The notes below the pieces were generated by a model, which saw only the letters and a program-made list of their open reading frames with translations, had not been told where the DNA came from and did not search any database. A stretch of DNA of 64,000 bases from positions 646,706 to 710,705 of the forward strand of contig JAFLBO010000001.1 of NCBI GenBank assembly GCA_017303475.1, read 5' to 3'. This document shows, one piece after another, positions 1 through 8,945 of the stretch. The stretch is from Chitinophagales bacterium (lineage in GTDB: Bacteria; Bacteroidota; Bacteroidia; Chitinophagales; Saprospiraceae). Numbering within the stretch: the first letter of the stretch is position 1; each line of letters opens with the position of its first letter. The position numbers and the translations under genes were made by a program.

Positions 1-200
1 TGGTAACCCTGGTTGGCGCTTTACGCGGTGGCGTACAAATGCCGGTTCCGGGAAGCGGAAATGCTGAAGTTGGTCTGGTAGAGAACCTGGGGCAGGTGCT
101 TTTCACAGATTTTGTGGTTCCTTTTGAAATTGCCGGCATCCTGTTCCTGGCCGCTATGGTAGGCGCAGTATTGGTGGGTAAACGTGACATTAAAGCTTGA
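1..200 (+). CDS. nuoJ: NADH-quinone oxidoreductase subunit J, C-terminal part
   Basis: This is the 3' end of a gene that enters from outside the window, read in the frame starting at position 3 and ending at TGA 198-200. The visible 65 residues have a short hydrophilic loop and one last hydrophobic segment (EIAGILFLAAMVGAVLVG) followed by a charged tail ending KRDIKA. This is the usual ending of NuoJ, a membrane-arm subunit of complex I. The assignment rests as much on context as on sequence: nuoK, nuoL, nuoM and nuoN follow on the same strand. The gap to nuoK is 39 bases, consistent with co-transcription. Confidence 0.85.
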   Translation, partial: VTLVGALRGGVQMPVPGSGNAEVGLVENLGQVLFTDFVVPFEIAGILFLAAMVGAVLVGKRDIKA

Positions 201-239
201 TTTTAACGCTGTTACAGCAGCATTTTAATACGTTCAACC

Positions 240-560
240 ATGCTCGAAATTGTTAGAACAGTTCCTATTGACTATTATGTGTACCTGAGTACCATCCTGT
301 TTGTCATCGGGGTATTTGGGGTACTCACCCGTCGCAATGCCATTGTGGTGTTGATGTGCGTGGAATTGATGCTGAATGCCGTAAACCTGCTATTTGCAGC
401 GTTTTCCACGTATTTGTCGGACGCGCAGGGGCAGATCATGGTGTTTTTCATCATGGTAGTGGCAGCGGCTGAAGCAGCAGTTGGCCTGGGTATTCTGGTA
501 TCCATTTACCGGAACACCAAAAGCACAGACATTTCATTTCTGGACAACCTCAGAAACTAA
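240..560 (+). CDS. nuoK: NADH-quinone oxidoreductase subunit K
   Basis: Complex I membrane subunit K, 106 residues, close to the usual size of about 100. Three transmembrane helices are visible. The second carries the conserved glutamate in the stretch [16 protein letters not shown], and the third contains the second glutamate in [20 protein letters not shown]. These two acidic residues belong to the chain of charged groups in the antiporter-like part of the membrane arm. It sits between nuoJ and nuoL in the normal nuo order. The ATG at 240 has no Shine-Dalgarno sequence, as is usual in this phylum. The product acts in the inner membrane, coupling NADH oxidation and quinone reduction to ion translocation. 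Confidence 0.97.
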   Translation: MLEIVRTVPIDYYVYLSTILFVIGVFGVLTRRNAIVVLMCVELMLNAVNLLFAAFSTYLSDAQGQIMVFFIMVVAAAEAAVGLGILVSIYRNTKSTDISFLDNLRN

Positions 561-620
561 CGACAGGTTTTACGGCAGTCAGTTGTGCTGCCCGCAGAAC
601 CAATTTTCGTTCAAGATATT

Positions 621-2507
621 ATGAACCAACTCATACCAATCATCCCCTTTCTGCCATTGATCGGTTTTGCGATCAACGGATTGTTTGGCAGCCGGCTCAG
701 CAAAACTGCTGTAGGCGTTATCGGCTCGGGGGCTTTGTTAGTGTCCTTCCTGCTGAGTGTCATGGCATTCAATCAGGTAGCAGCCAGCGGCGCCATCCAG
801 GTTAACCTGTATCAGTTCTTCTCCGTAGGCAATCTTTCAGCCAACTTCGGATTTCTGGTAGATCAGCTTTCCGTTTGGATGATGTTGATCGTTACCGGTG
901 TAGGCTTTCTCATTCATGTGTATAGTATAGGTTATATGCACGATGATGAAGGTTTTTGGAAGTTTTTCGCCTACCTGAATCTGTTTATTTTCTCCATGTT
1001 GTTGCTCATTATGGGCGATAACCTCCTGATGTTGTTCTTTGGCTGGGAAGGTGTAGGCCTCTGTTCCTACCTGTTGATCGGCTTTTGGTACACCAACACG
1101 GAATATGGCAAAGCAGCACGAAAGGCCTTCATTATGAACCGTATCGGCGACCTTGGTTTGTTGCTTGGTATGTTTATGATTTTCCAGAATTTCGGTAGTT
1201 TGACCTATTCGGAAATCTTTGCGGCGTTGCCTAATATCCGCCTGGAGGCTGGAGTGGTTACCCTGATTTGTATTTTGCTGTTTGTAGGCGCCATGGGTAA
1301 AAGCGCCCAATTGCCCCTTTACACCTGGCTTCCCGACGCTATGGCGGGTCCAACTCCGGTATCTGCCCTGATCCACGCGGCCACCATGGTAACTGCGGGT
1401 GTTTATCTGGTAGCGCGTTTCAATCCATTGTACAATCTTTCACCGGATGCCATGCACTTTGTGGCTATCATCGGGTTGATTACCTGCATTTTTGCGGCTG
1501 TTATTGGTTTGCGACAAAACGACATCAAGAAGGTATTAGCTTACTCAACGGTTTCTCAGCTTGGTTTGATGTTTGTTGCTCTGGGCATGGGCGCGTATGC
1601 GAGCGCGATGTTTCACGTTACCACACACGCCTTCTTCAAAGCCTTGTTGTTTCTAGGCGCAGGTTCCGTAATTCACGGAATGGGAGGCGAGCAGGATATC
1701 CGCAAAATGGGTGGCTTACGCAAAGCCATGCCTGTAACTTTCTGGGTATTTCTGATTGGCACCATGGCCATTGCGGGTTTCCCGTTCCTATCCGGTTTCT
1801 TCTCTAAGGATGAAATTTTTGCCTACACCTATGCGCACGGCGGAAAACTGTGGTGGGGACTGGCTGGTTTGGGCGCCATGTTCACGGCTATTTATATGTG
1901 TCGTTTGCTTTACGTAACCTTCTTCGGAAGTTTCCGTGGCACCCATGAGCAGGAGCATCACCTGCATGAAAGTCCAAAGATCATGACCATTCCACTGATC
2001 ATCCTGGCGGTGCTTTCAGTAGCCGGAGGTTTCCTGAACACCCCACATTTCATGCACCTCGGCAACGATCAATGGCTGGCTCACTGGTTTAGCGCCGTTA
2101 TTCCGATGAGTGAAATGCACCTGGATGCCAGCACAGAATGGACGCTGATGACTTTCACCACCTCCCTGGCCCTGGTAATCATAGTAGTATCTTATTTCAT
2201 TTACGGCAAAACATCCAATCTTCCGGTTGCGGATGAAGCACAAACAGGTTTGACCCGCGTCATTGCCAACAAGTTTTATGTTGATGAGATCTACGATTTC
2301 CTGTTTGTTCGTCCGGTTGAAAAACTGTCGAAACTCTTCCACTACTACGTGGATATTCAGGGAATTGATGGTATTGTGAATGGTGTTGCTTCCGGAGTGC
2401 AGGCGCTGGGCGCGCAGGTTCGGAAATTGCAGAACGGAAACATTGAGTACTATCTGCTGGGCATGGTGGCTGGCGCCATTTTGCTTATGCTGACCTTCTG
2501 GGCTTAA
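621..2507 (+). CDS. nuoL: NADH-quinone oxidoreductase subunit L
   Basis: Largest antiporter-like subunit of complex I, 628 residues from the ATG at 621. The frame is open upstream to a GTG at 585, but the product starting MNQLIPIIPFLPLIG begins directly with the first transmembrane helix as expected. The conserved proton-antiporter core is clear: GWEGVGLCSYLLIGFW contains the key glutamate, GAMGKSAQLPLYTWLPDAM contains the lysine and proline break, and LIHAATMVTAGVYL the histidine. The C-terminal extension with the long lateral helix is present, ending in a final hydrophobic helix. It is followed by nuoM after 48 bases. Confidence 0.97.
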   Translation: MNQLIPIIPFLPLIGFAINGLFGSRLSKTAVGVIGSGALLVSFLLSVMAFNQVAASGAIQVNLYQFFSVGNLSANFGFLVDQLSVWMMLIVTGVGFLIHVYSIGYMHDDEGFWKFFAYLNLFIFSMLLLIMGDNLLMLFFGWEGVGLCSYLLIGFWYTNTEYGKAARKAFIMNRIGDLGLLLGMFMIFQNFGSLTYSEIFAALPNIRLEAGVVTLICILLFVGAMGKSAQLPLYTWLPDAMAGPTPVSALIHAATMVTAGVYLVARFNPLYNLSPDAMHFVAIIGLITCIFAAVIGLRQNDIKKVLAYSTVSQLGLMFVALGMGAYASAMFHVTTHAFFKALLFLGAGSVIHGMGGEQDIRKMGGLRKAMPVTFWVFLIGTMAIAGFPFLSGFFSKDEIFAYTYAHGGKLWWGLAGLGAMFTAIYMCRLLYVTFFGSFRGTHEQEHHLHESPKIMTIPLIILAVLSVAGGFLNTPHFMHLGNDQWLAHWFSAVIPMSEMHLDASTEWTLMTFTTSLALVIIVVSYFIYGKTSNLPVADEAQTGLTRVIANKFYVDEIYDFLFVRPVEKLSKLFHYYVDIQGIDGIVNGVASGVQALGAQVRKLQNGNIEYYLLGMVAGAILLMLTFWA

Positions 2508-2555
2508 CCTCATATCCCTGAAAAGCCCATTATACAAAACAAGAAAGACTGACGA

Positions 2556-4007
2556 ATGTCACTGATTTTCATACTTATACCGTTTATCGCTTCGGCGATT
2601 TTGCTGCTGCTTCGTCCGGCTGGCCTATCGCGCCATCTGGCATTGGTGGCTGCGCTGGCTAACCTTGCAGCTACAGCCTATTGTGTTTGCTGCGATTATA
2701 GTCAGGGAATGACCTGCACTTTTTCAGTGCCCTGGGTAGCTTCCGCTGGCATCCACTTCAGCCTGGGTATGGATGGTATCACCCTGATCATGCTGGTGTT
2801 GACCAACCTGTTGGCGCCACTGATCATCCTGACCAGCTGGGACCATAAGTTCGACAACGAACCCCGGTATTATGGTCTGGTACTGATGATGCTTGCAGCC
2901 CTCAACGGTGTGTTTTTGGCCCAGGATGGTCTGGTCTTCTACATTTTCTACGAACTGGCGCTTATCCCCATTTATTTCATTTGTGCTATTTGGGGCGGAC
3001 AGGATCGTATCCGCGTTACGCTGAAGTTTTTCATTTACACCTTTGTTGGCTCATTGTTTATGCTGGTTGCCCTGTTGTGGGTGTACCTGCAAACCAATGT
3101 AAACGGCGCACATTCTTTCGCCTGGGCCGATCTGGTGGCTGTTCAACTGAGTCCTGCTGCGGCACATTGGGTATTGGTAGGCTTCTTTATTGCTTTTGCA
3201 GTAAAAATGCCGGTATTCCCATTGCATACCTGGCAGCCAGATACCTACGTAACCTCTCCAACCACCGGCACCATGCTGCTTTCCGGCATCATGCTGAAAA
3301 TGGGCGCTTATGGCGTTATCCGCTGGATGGTTCCGCTGGCGCCTGAGGCCATGCACTTTGTAGATCCTTTGTTTATTTCTTTGGCAGTAATAGGCATTAT
3401 TTATGCCAGCATTATCGCGGTAAAGCAGTCGGACATCAAACGTCTGGTTGCGTATTCTTCCATTGCTCACGTGGGTTTGATTGCCGCAGGTATTCTGGCT
3501 TGGAATAAAACCGGTGTACAGGGTGGCATTATTCAAATGCTTAATCACGGTATCAATGTGGTAGGTCTGTTCTTTGTAGTAGACCTGCTGGAGCGCCGAC
3601 TGGGCACCCGATCACTGGCTGACATGGGCGGCATTGCCAAATCAGCGCCCAAATTTGCTACACTGTTCATGATTATCGTGTTAGGTTCAGTAGCTGTTCC
3701 GCTCACCAATGGTTTCCCTGGAGAGTTCCTGCTCCTGAACGGCGTTTGGAATTATAACTTCTGGCTGGGTGTGCTGGCTGGATTAACCATCATTTTCGGA
3801 GCGGTGTATATGTTGCGCGCTTACGGACTGGTGGTATTCGGCGAGCCAACTCCGGCAACAGAGCGTTTTGAAGATGTGAACACCCGTGAATTTTTGGTAT
3901 TGGGCATTATTGCCGGATTGGTGATTGTGCTGGGCTTTTTCCCACAATCCATTCTGGGACTCACTGAGGCCAGCGTAGATCGCATCCTCAGCGTAGTACA
4001 ATTCTAA
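2556..4007 (+). CDS. nuoM: NADH-quinone oxidoreductase subunit M
   Basis: Second antiporter-like subunit of complex I, 483 residues, normal for the family. Diagnostic stretches are the FYIFYELALIPIYFICAIWGG region with its conserved glutamate, the FAVKMPVFPLHTWQPDTY region carrying the functional lysine and broken helix, and AYSSIAHVGLIAAGI. About 13 to 14 transmembrane helices are expected from the hydrophobic pattern. The gene lies 48 bases after nuoL and 11 bases before a small S4-domain gene. It functions in the inner membrane as one of the proton-pumping units. Confidence 0.97.
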   Translation: MSLIFILIPFIASAILLLLRPAGLSRHLALVAALANLAATAYCVCCDYSQGMTCTFSVPWVASAGIHFSLGMDGITLIMLVLTNLLAPLIILTSWDHKFDNEPRYYGLVLMMLAALNGVFLAQDGLVFYIFYELALIPIYFICAIWGGQDRIRVTLKFFIYTFVGSLFMLVALLWVYLQTNVNGAHSFAWADLVAVQLSPAAAHWVLVGFFIAFAVKMPVFPLHTWQPDTYVTSPTTGTMLLSGIMLKMGAYGVIRWMVPLAPEAMHFVDPLFISLAVIGIIYASIIAVKQSDIKRLVAYSSIAHVGLIAAGILAWNKTGVQGGIIQMLNHGINVVGLFFVVDLLERRLGTRSLADMGGIAKSAPKFATLFMIIVLGSVAVPLTNGFPGEFLLLNGVWNYNFWLGVLAGLTIIFGAVYMLRAYGLVVFGEPTPATERFEDVNTREFLVLGIIAGLVIVLGFFPQSILGLTEASVDRILSVVQF

Positions 4008-4018
4008 AACCAGCCATC

Positions 4019-4228
4019 ATGCAGTTTTCTCTGCGCGAGCACGACTATATACCGTTAAACAATCTCCTAAAGGTGCTAAACCTGGTGGAAACCGGAGGAG
4101 AAGCCAATATCCGGATTACGGATGGAGAAGTAAGGGTAAATGGTCAGATAGAAACCCAGAAACGAAAAAAACTACGTCCGGGCGACCGGGTTGAATACCA
4201 AAAAGCTACCATCGAAATTATCCCTTAA
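4019..4228 (+). CDS. Small S4 RNA-binding domain protein inside the nuo operon
   Basis: A 69-residue protein consisting essentially of a single S4 RNA-binding domain of the YbcJ/YaaA type. The visible pattern is IPLNNLLKVLNLVETGGEA, then a glycine-rich turn and VRVNGQIETQKRKKLRPGDRVEY, with the basic KRKKLRPGD segment that contacts RNA in S4 domains. It starts 11 bases after nuoM and ends about 25 bases before the likely nuoN start, so it must be co-transcribed with complex I genes. Small S4 proteins of this type are linked to ribosome or RNA binding; a role in complex I expression would be pure inference. Confidence is high for the domain, low for the function. Confidence 0.85.
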   Translation: MQFSLREHDYIPLNNLLKVLNLVETGGEANIRITDGEVRVNGQIETQKRKKLRPGDRVEYQKATIEIIP

Positions 4229-4253
4229 CCCCGGGAACAACATTGCAACGAAG

Positions 4254-5642
4254 ATGACCGCACTACTGATACTCTTTTTAACGGCCATTGCCGTATTGTT
4301 TGCAGGCTTGACAAAGCGTTCGCTGCTGCAACCATTGTCGCTCTTTGGCACTTTGCTGGCGCTTGGCGCAACCGGGTATGATCTGTTTGGCCCCGGATTT
4401 GGGTGGGGCATGGAGTACGCTTCCATGTTCCGGTTCATGCCTTTTGCCCATGCCTTCTCCGGTGTTGCTATTTTGGCAACCGTTTTGATCATTGCCCTTT
4501 CCGGCTGGGGTTTCAGAAACCTTAATTCAACGCTTGGCGACCACTACGGGCTGATTTTGTTCAGTTTGACCGGCGCGCTAATCTTGTTTTCGTTTACCAA
4601 TCTCACCATGCTTTTCCTCGGCATTGAGATTCTGAGTATTCCACTGTACGTATTGGCTGGTAGCCGCCGAGACGATCTGAGCAGTAATGAAGCTGCATTG
4701 AAATACTTCCTGATGGGCTCTTTTGCCACAGGCATCCTGTTGTTTGGTATGGCTTTGATATACGGCGCAACCGCCAGCTTTGATCTGGGTACCATCAGCC
4801 GTGTAATTGGCAATGGCGATCAAATGCCGGGCATGTTGAAAGTGGGTATTTTGATCATGATCATGGGCCTGAGCTTTAAGGTATCTGCAGTTCCATTCCA
4901 CTTCTGGGCGCCTGATGTGTATCAGGGCAGTCCCAACCTGATAACCGCATTCATGGCTACTGTGGTTAAAACAGCGGGGTTTGCTGCATTCTATCGCCTT
5001 TTTGCCATTGCCTTCCCGGGCGCAGAAGGATTCTGGAGCGTACCGGTAGCTTTGGTAGCTGCATTGACTATGACAGTGGCTAATATTACGGCCATATTCC
5101 AGCAGGACTTCAAGCGAATGATGGCCTATTCCAGCATTTCACACGCCGGTTATTTGTTGCTGGCGGTGCTGGCTATTGGCACAGAAGGCGCAGATCGGGC
5201 GCTGTTGTTCTACACCCTGACCTATTCTCTGGCCACCATTTGCGCTTTTGGCGCTTTCATCATTGTGGCTGAGCAAACAGGCAACAGCTCTTTCGAGGCA
5301 TTTAACGGATTAGGCAAAAAACAACCTTTGGTGGCTGCGGTACTCACCCTGTCGATGTTGTCGCTGGCAGGTATTCCACCATTGGCAGGTTTCTTTGGCA
5401 AATACTTTCTGTTTACAGCAGCTTTTGCCAAGTATCCATGGTTGATTGTTTTGGCAGTCATTAATTCAGCTATTTCCATTTACTACTATTTCAAAATCAT
5501 CATTGCCATGTACTTTAATCGTGAGGACAGCCAGGAAGCAACCCTGGAAATTCCCGCCGGAGTACGTTTGGCAGTATTGGTAGGCCTGGCGTTGATTGCC
5601 TGGCTAACCCTGGCGCCTGGCAGTGTGTATGGATTGATTTAA
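4254..5642 (+). CDS. nuoN: NADH-quinone oxidoreductase subunit N
   Basis: Third antiporter-like subunit of complex I, 462 residues from the ATG at 4254. The open frame continues upstream to 4191, but that would overlap the S4 gene and add a hydrophilic lead unlike NuoN; the product from 4254 starts directly with a hydrophobic helix (MTALLILFLTAIAVLFAGL). Family markers are MLFLGIEILSIPLYVLAG with the conserved glutamate, GLSFKVSAVPFHFWAPDVY with the lysine, and MAYSSISHAGYLLLAV. It is the last gene of the operon in this window. No clear terminator is visible after it; the next gene starts 19 bases later but has a different base composition. Confidence 0.96.
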   Translation: MTALLILFLTAIAVLFAGLTKRSLLQPLSLFGTLLALGATGYDLFGPGFGWGMEYASMFRFMPFAHAFSGVAILATVLIIALSGWGFRNLNSTLGDHYGLILFSLTGALILFSFTNLTMLFLGIEILSIPLYVLAGSRRDDLSSNEAALKYFLMGSFATGILLFGMALIYGATASFDLGTISRVIGNGDQMPGMLKVGILIMIMGLSFKVSAVPFHFWAPDVYQGSPNLITAFMATVVKTAGFAAFYRLFAIAFPGAEGFWSVPVALVAALTMTVANITAIFQQDFKRMMAYSSISHAGYLLLAVLAIGTEGADRALLFYTLTYSLATICAFGAFIIVAEQTGNSSFEAFNGLGKKQPLVAAVLTLSMLSLAGIPPLAGFFGKYFLFTAAFAKYPWLIVLAVINSAISIYYYFKIIIAMYFNREDSQEATLEIPAGVRLAVLVGLALIAWLTLAPGSVYGLI

Positions 5643-5661
5643 GCATAAAGAGCGTTAGAAA

Positions 5662-6513
5662 ATGTATCTTAAAATTAAACTAAGCTTTCGTTTTTTAACG
5701 AAAACACGTTTAATCTTTTGCAGTACATTATTCAAGGTTCATCTATCCATTGCTCAAACATTTTTAACCTTAGGAGGAGGCTACTCGCTTCCCTGGGCTG
5801 TACAGGATGTTCCTGATGGGAACATTGTGGTTTTTGATGATGGTACTCGAATGATTGATGTTTATAAATATTCTTTAGGTCAAGGCAAAAACTATGCACT
5901 TTCGGCGGCTCATCGTATCTCAAAATCTTTAGATGTTGGATGTAGCGTTGTTTACGTAGATGGAAGAGAAACTACACGTACAGTGGCCGGTACAAATTTT
6001 GAGGTCAATAGCAAAACCGAGGGTAGCATGTTATGGATTACTCCAACAGTGAAAATAAATCTACTCAATGAAAGGAGTCTATCACCATTCATTAGATTTG
6101 GCATAGGGATTGGTGTTTTGGGTAAAATTTGGGTAGAAAATGAGGATATAACCTCTTTTGGCAATTTGTCAGTAACCCAAAGGCGTTTATCAAATGGTTT
6201 AGCTTATGGAGTTCATTCAGGGATTGGTCTTGCATATACCTTCAAGAAAGACAAACGTTGGGGTATGTTCATTGAGATGAGCTCAATTAACGCCTCGTAT
6301 GGTCCTAAAAGAGGAGAAGCTGTTGCAAGAATTAAAGACAACATTGATGTTTTTAGTACGCTTACAACCAGCCAGAAAATAACTATATACAAAAACAGTT
6401 ATATTAGAAATGATACTGCCCCTTCTGACCCAGATAAACCAGGGTTCGCTGCAAGACGGTTTTACCAGTTTAGTAGTATCGGACTAAATTTAGGAGCGTC
6501 ATATAGGTTATAG
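5662..6513 (+). CDS. Predicted outer-membrane beta-barrel protein, AT-rich gene
   Basis: A 283-residue protein with a basic, hydrophobic N-terminus that could be a signal peptide ending near LSIAQ, then short alternating strands rich in glycine and aromatic residues (TLGGGYSLPW, PFIRFGIGIGVLG, GVHSGIGLAYTF) and a C-terminal strand GLNLGASYRL. This is typical of small outer-membrane barrels, but I cannot name a family. The gene is notably richer in A and T, with codons such as AAA, TTA, ATA and TTT favoured, than nuoN upstream and the SH3 gene downstream. It may therefore have been acquired separately. It begins 19 bases after nuoN, so it could be read from the nuo operon, though nothing links its function to it. 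Confidence 0.7.
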   Translation: MYLKIKLSFRFLTKTRLIFCSTLFKVHLSIAQTFLTLGGGYSLPWAVQDVPDGNIVVFDDGTRMIDVYKYSLGQGKNYALSAAHRISKSLDVGCSVVYVDGRETTRTVAGTNFEVNSKTEGSMLWITPTVKINLLNERSLSPFIRFGIGIGVLGKIWVENEDITSFGNLSVTQRRLSNGLAYGVHSGIGLAYTFKKDKRWGMFIEMSSINASYGPKRGEAVARIKDNIDVFSTLTTSQKITIYKNSYIRNDTAPSDPDKPGFAARRFYQFSSIGLNLGASYRL

Positions 6514-6584
6514 CTGCATTATTGCTTTTAGGCTAAGAAAAAAGTCTTTTCGCCTTATCATTGCCATTCATTTTTACCTTGAGC

Positions 6585-7754
6585 ATGCGAAAATTATCCT
6601 TTCTGCTGGCACTGGCTTTCTGTGCCTGGCATTGTGGCCAAACACCAGAAGCGCCGCCCCCACCCACACCTGCCACTCCCCCGCCCTCTCCGGAGCCGGA
6701 GGTTTATTGGTATTTCCTGAATGTGGACAAACTCAACCTTCGGGATCAGCCCAACAAACAGGGAGCAGTCATTGCCCAATTGGCTGAAGGGGATTTTGTG
6801 TCTGGCAATGGCGAGGTTTCTGCCAACAAGGAGGAAGTAACCCTGCGGAATATTCCGTTTAATGAACCCTATTTCAAGGTCAAAACCACCACCAATCCGC
6901 CACAGGAAGGCTGGGTATTCAGTGCCGCTCTGGTACCTGTATATGCGGGCGCACAATCCACCAGTCCGGATATTGGAAAGCTGTCTGCATTCAGCCGATT
7001 TCTTTCCACTCTTGACCCCAAAAAGCTGGAAAACGGCAAAAAAGCCTGGGATGATGTAAGGCAAAACTTTTCGAATGTGCAAGGTGTCAACGCCGATGGC
7101 GTTTTCATTCTGTTGGAACGGTTCCTTTTCCGTATGGAAACCGATGGGGATTATTATACTTTAACTGAAAAAGTGCCCTTTAGCACCGAAGAATATGAGG
7201 CTATTAACGCCGATAAATTCAATATGAGCAAATACCCAATCACTCAAAAGCTGGCTGAAAATGGCTTCCGGCTGGCCACCGGAGAAGGGATGGTGTTTCC
7301 GGTAGTGGATTGGGTAAAACTGTCCGACTTTTTTGCTACCAAGGTTACACCTGCCATGAAGAATTACCTGGAGCAAACAACCCGGGAGCAGTTGAAAGCC
7401 ATGATGGACGATGGGGGTATACTGCTTCCTCTGGAAGAAGTGGCAGACAGGGCTGTTTGGTGGGAGAAATTTAATCAGACGCATCCCTATTTTGTTCGGT
7501 GGGAAGAGACACAAAACCATGCCAAGGGGCTTGAATTTCTGATTGTTTGTGGCGCGGATAATACTCCCGTATTTAATTACGAGGACAAAACAGTGTTGCC
7601 GGAATACCAGAAAGTCTGGGCATACATCAAAGAAAAATACGCCGGAACCAACCTGGAGAAATCGGTTAGAAACATGTCTGACTTGATCGCCTCGGAAGGT
7701 GGCAAATGCACCAAAAAGGTAGAAGAGTACCGGGAAAAATTGGTGAATCAGTGA
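6585..7754 (+). CDS. Secreted or lipid-anchored protein with N-terminal SH3-type domain
   Basis: 389 residues from the ATG at 6585; an in-frame ATG at 6561 would add an unlikely eight-residue lead before the signal peptide MRKLSFLLALAFCAWHC. The cysteine at the end of that segment may be lipidated, although the lipobox is imperfect. A proline-rich linker follows (residues about 22-38), then a bacterial SH3-like segment (VDKLNLRDQPN through VIAQLAEGDFVSGNGE and EGWVFSAALVPVY). The remaining 270 residues are a mixed alpha/beta region I do not recognise. SH3b domains of this kind often bind peptidoglycan or mediate protein contacts in the envelope. The gene ends convergent with hemH, separated by a repeat-rich spacer. 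Confidence 0.75.
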   Translation: MRKLSFLLALAFCAWHCGQTPEAPPPPTPATPPPSPEPEVYWYFLNVDKLNLRDQPNKQGAVIAQLAEGDFVSGNGEVSANKEEVTLRNIPFNEPYFKVKTTTNPPQEGWVFSAALVPVYAGAQSTSPDIGKLSAFSRFLSTLDPKKLENGKKAWDDVRQNFSNVQGVNADGVFILLERFLFRMETDGDYYTLTEKVPFSTEEYEAINADKFNMSKYPITQKLAENGFRLATGEGMVFPVVDWVKLSDFFATKVTPAMKNYLEQTTREQLKAMMDDGGILLPLEEVADRAVWWEKFNQTHPYFVRWEETQNHAKGLEFLIVCGADNTPVFNYEDKTVLPEYQKVWAYIKEKYAGTNLEKSVRNMSDLIASEGGKCTKKVEEYREKLVNQ

Positions 7755-7776
7755 GGGTGGTAAAGTCTTTTTTTCC

Positions 7777-7827
7777 GCAGAGGCGGAGAGACGCAGAGGG
7801 ATTCGAAAGTATTCTCAGCGCCTCTGC
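7777..7827. repeat. Short GCAGAGGCG direct and inverted repeats
   Basis: Directly after the SH3 gene the sequence GCAGAGGCG (7777-7785) is followed by a related unit containing ACGCAGAGG, and the exact inverse CGCCTCTGC lies at 7819-7827. This is a small version of the tandem-then-inverted arrays seen elsewhere in this window. It sits between two convergent genes. Confidence 0.6.
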
Positions 7828-7828
7828 A

Positions 7829-7885
7829 TTAGCTGGTTTTAGTGACGGGGTGACTGGCAGTCACCCCGTCACTAAAACCAGCTAA
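7829..7885. terminator. Perfect 27-bp hairpin overlapping the hemH stop codon
   Basis: Positions 7829-7855 and 7859-7885 are exact reverse complements (27 bp) around a 3-base loop GGC. The right arm includes the hemH stop codon (complement of 7882-7884). Its place between convergent genes suggests a bidirectional terminator, but there is no T-run directly after either side, so an RNA-processing or mobile origin is also possible. Confidence 0.6.
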
Positions 7886-8892
7886 CGCAATCTATCTGCA
7901 AGGGCATCTGCCCAGGCCGGGGAGTCGTTGAGGCTGGGAACGAGATCTAATTGCTCCCCGCCCCATTTGTGGAAGTCTTCCTGATATTCCTCTCCAATTT
8001 CAATCGTGGTTTCAAGGCAATCTGCTGTGAACGCCGGACAAAACACCAACAAACGTTTGGCGCCTTGTTTGGCTAATTTTTCAATAACCTGAACCGTGTA
8101 AGGCTGCGTCCAGGGGTCGCTGCCCAACCTGCTTTGGAAACAAACCGTGTATTGTTGCTCCGTCAGGCCCAGTTTGGCTGCAATGGCCTGGGTGGTGGCA
8201 TAACATTGAGCAGAATAACAAAACTGGTTGGTTGGCGTCAGTGTTTTGCAACAGTCGTTTTGTTTCAGACAATGGTTAAAAGCATCTGCTTTAACCAATT
8301 GTCGCTGAGGCAAGCCGTGGTAGCTAAACAAAACATGGTCGTAACTGCCCAGCTCAAACTGTCTGGCATTGGCAGCAAACAACTCAATCATGGGTTCCCA
8401 GGTTGGGTAGGAATTGATAAACTCCGTTTCCGGAATGATTTGTTGTGTGCTCAGGATACGCATCACCTCTTCATGTACCGACCCAACCGTGGCGCTGGCA
8501 TATTGTGGAAACAAACTGAAAACCTTGATTTTAGACACCTTGGCCTGCATCAGTTTTTGAATAGCTGAGGCCAAAGAAGGATTTTGATACCGCATAGCCA
8601 GCTCCACCTGATAGGCTCCTCCCAGTCTGGTCTGGATTTGCGCAGCCAGTCGCTCGCCGTAAAATTTGAGTGGAGAACCATTTTCAGTCCATAGTTCCTG
8701 GTAGGCCTTGGCAGATTTTCCTGAACGAAATGGCGCAATAATGCCACGCACCAGCAAATTTCGGGCAATAGGGTTGATATCAATGACCCTTGCATCGAGC
8801 AGAAATTGTTGCAGATATCGGTAAACCGCGCTCCGAGTAGGAGCATCCGGGGTGCCGAGATTTACCAGCAGAATGCCGGTTTTTTGTTCCAT
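7882..8892 (-). CDS. hemH: Ferrochelatase (protoporphyrin ferrochelatase)
   Basis: Inserts ferrous iron into porphyrin in the last or near-last step of haem synthesis. About 336 residues from the ATG at 8892 (MEQKTGILLVNLGTPDAPT); an ATG three codons earlier at 8901 is equally possible, whereas the longest frame to 8940 is not. The family motif with the metal-binding histidine is VLFSYHGLPQRQL, and the conserved acidic pair lies in CLETTIEIGEEY. A cysteine-rich insert follows the histidine motif (five cysteines between the HC and the AQC stretches), resembling the internal cysteines that hold a 2Fe-2S cluster in some bacterial ferrochelatases. The gene is bracketed by a 27-bp hairpin at its stop and a 44-bp hairpin upstream of its start. 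Confidence 0.95.
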   Translation of the reverse strand: MEQKTGILLVNLGTPDAPTRSAVYRYLQQFLLDARVIDINPIARNLLVRGIIAPFRSGKSAKAYQELWTENGSPLKFYGERLAAQIQTRLGGAYQVELAMRYQNPSLASAIQKLMQAKVSKIKVFSLFPQYASATVGSVHEEVMRILSTQQIIPETEFINSYPTWEPMIELFAANARQFELGSYDHVLFSYHGLPQRQLVKADAFNHCLKQNDCCKTLTPTNQFCYSAQCYATTQAIAAKLGLTEQQYTVCFQSRLGSDPWTQPYTVQVIEKLAKQGAKRLLVFCPAFTADCLETTIEIGEEYQEDFHKWGGEQLDLVPSLNDSPAWADALADRLR

Positions 8893-8945
8893 TATTGGCA
8901 TGAAAGCAGCTTTTTCTATAAAATAAGGCAGGTGTCTCACAAGTC

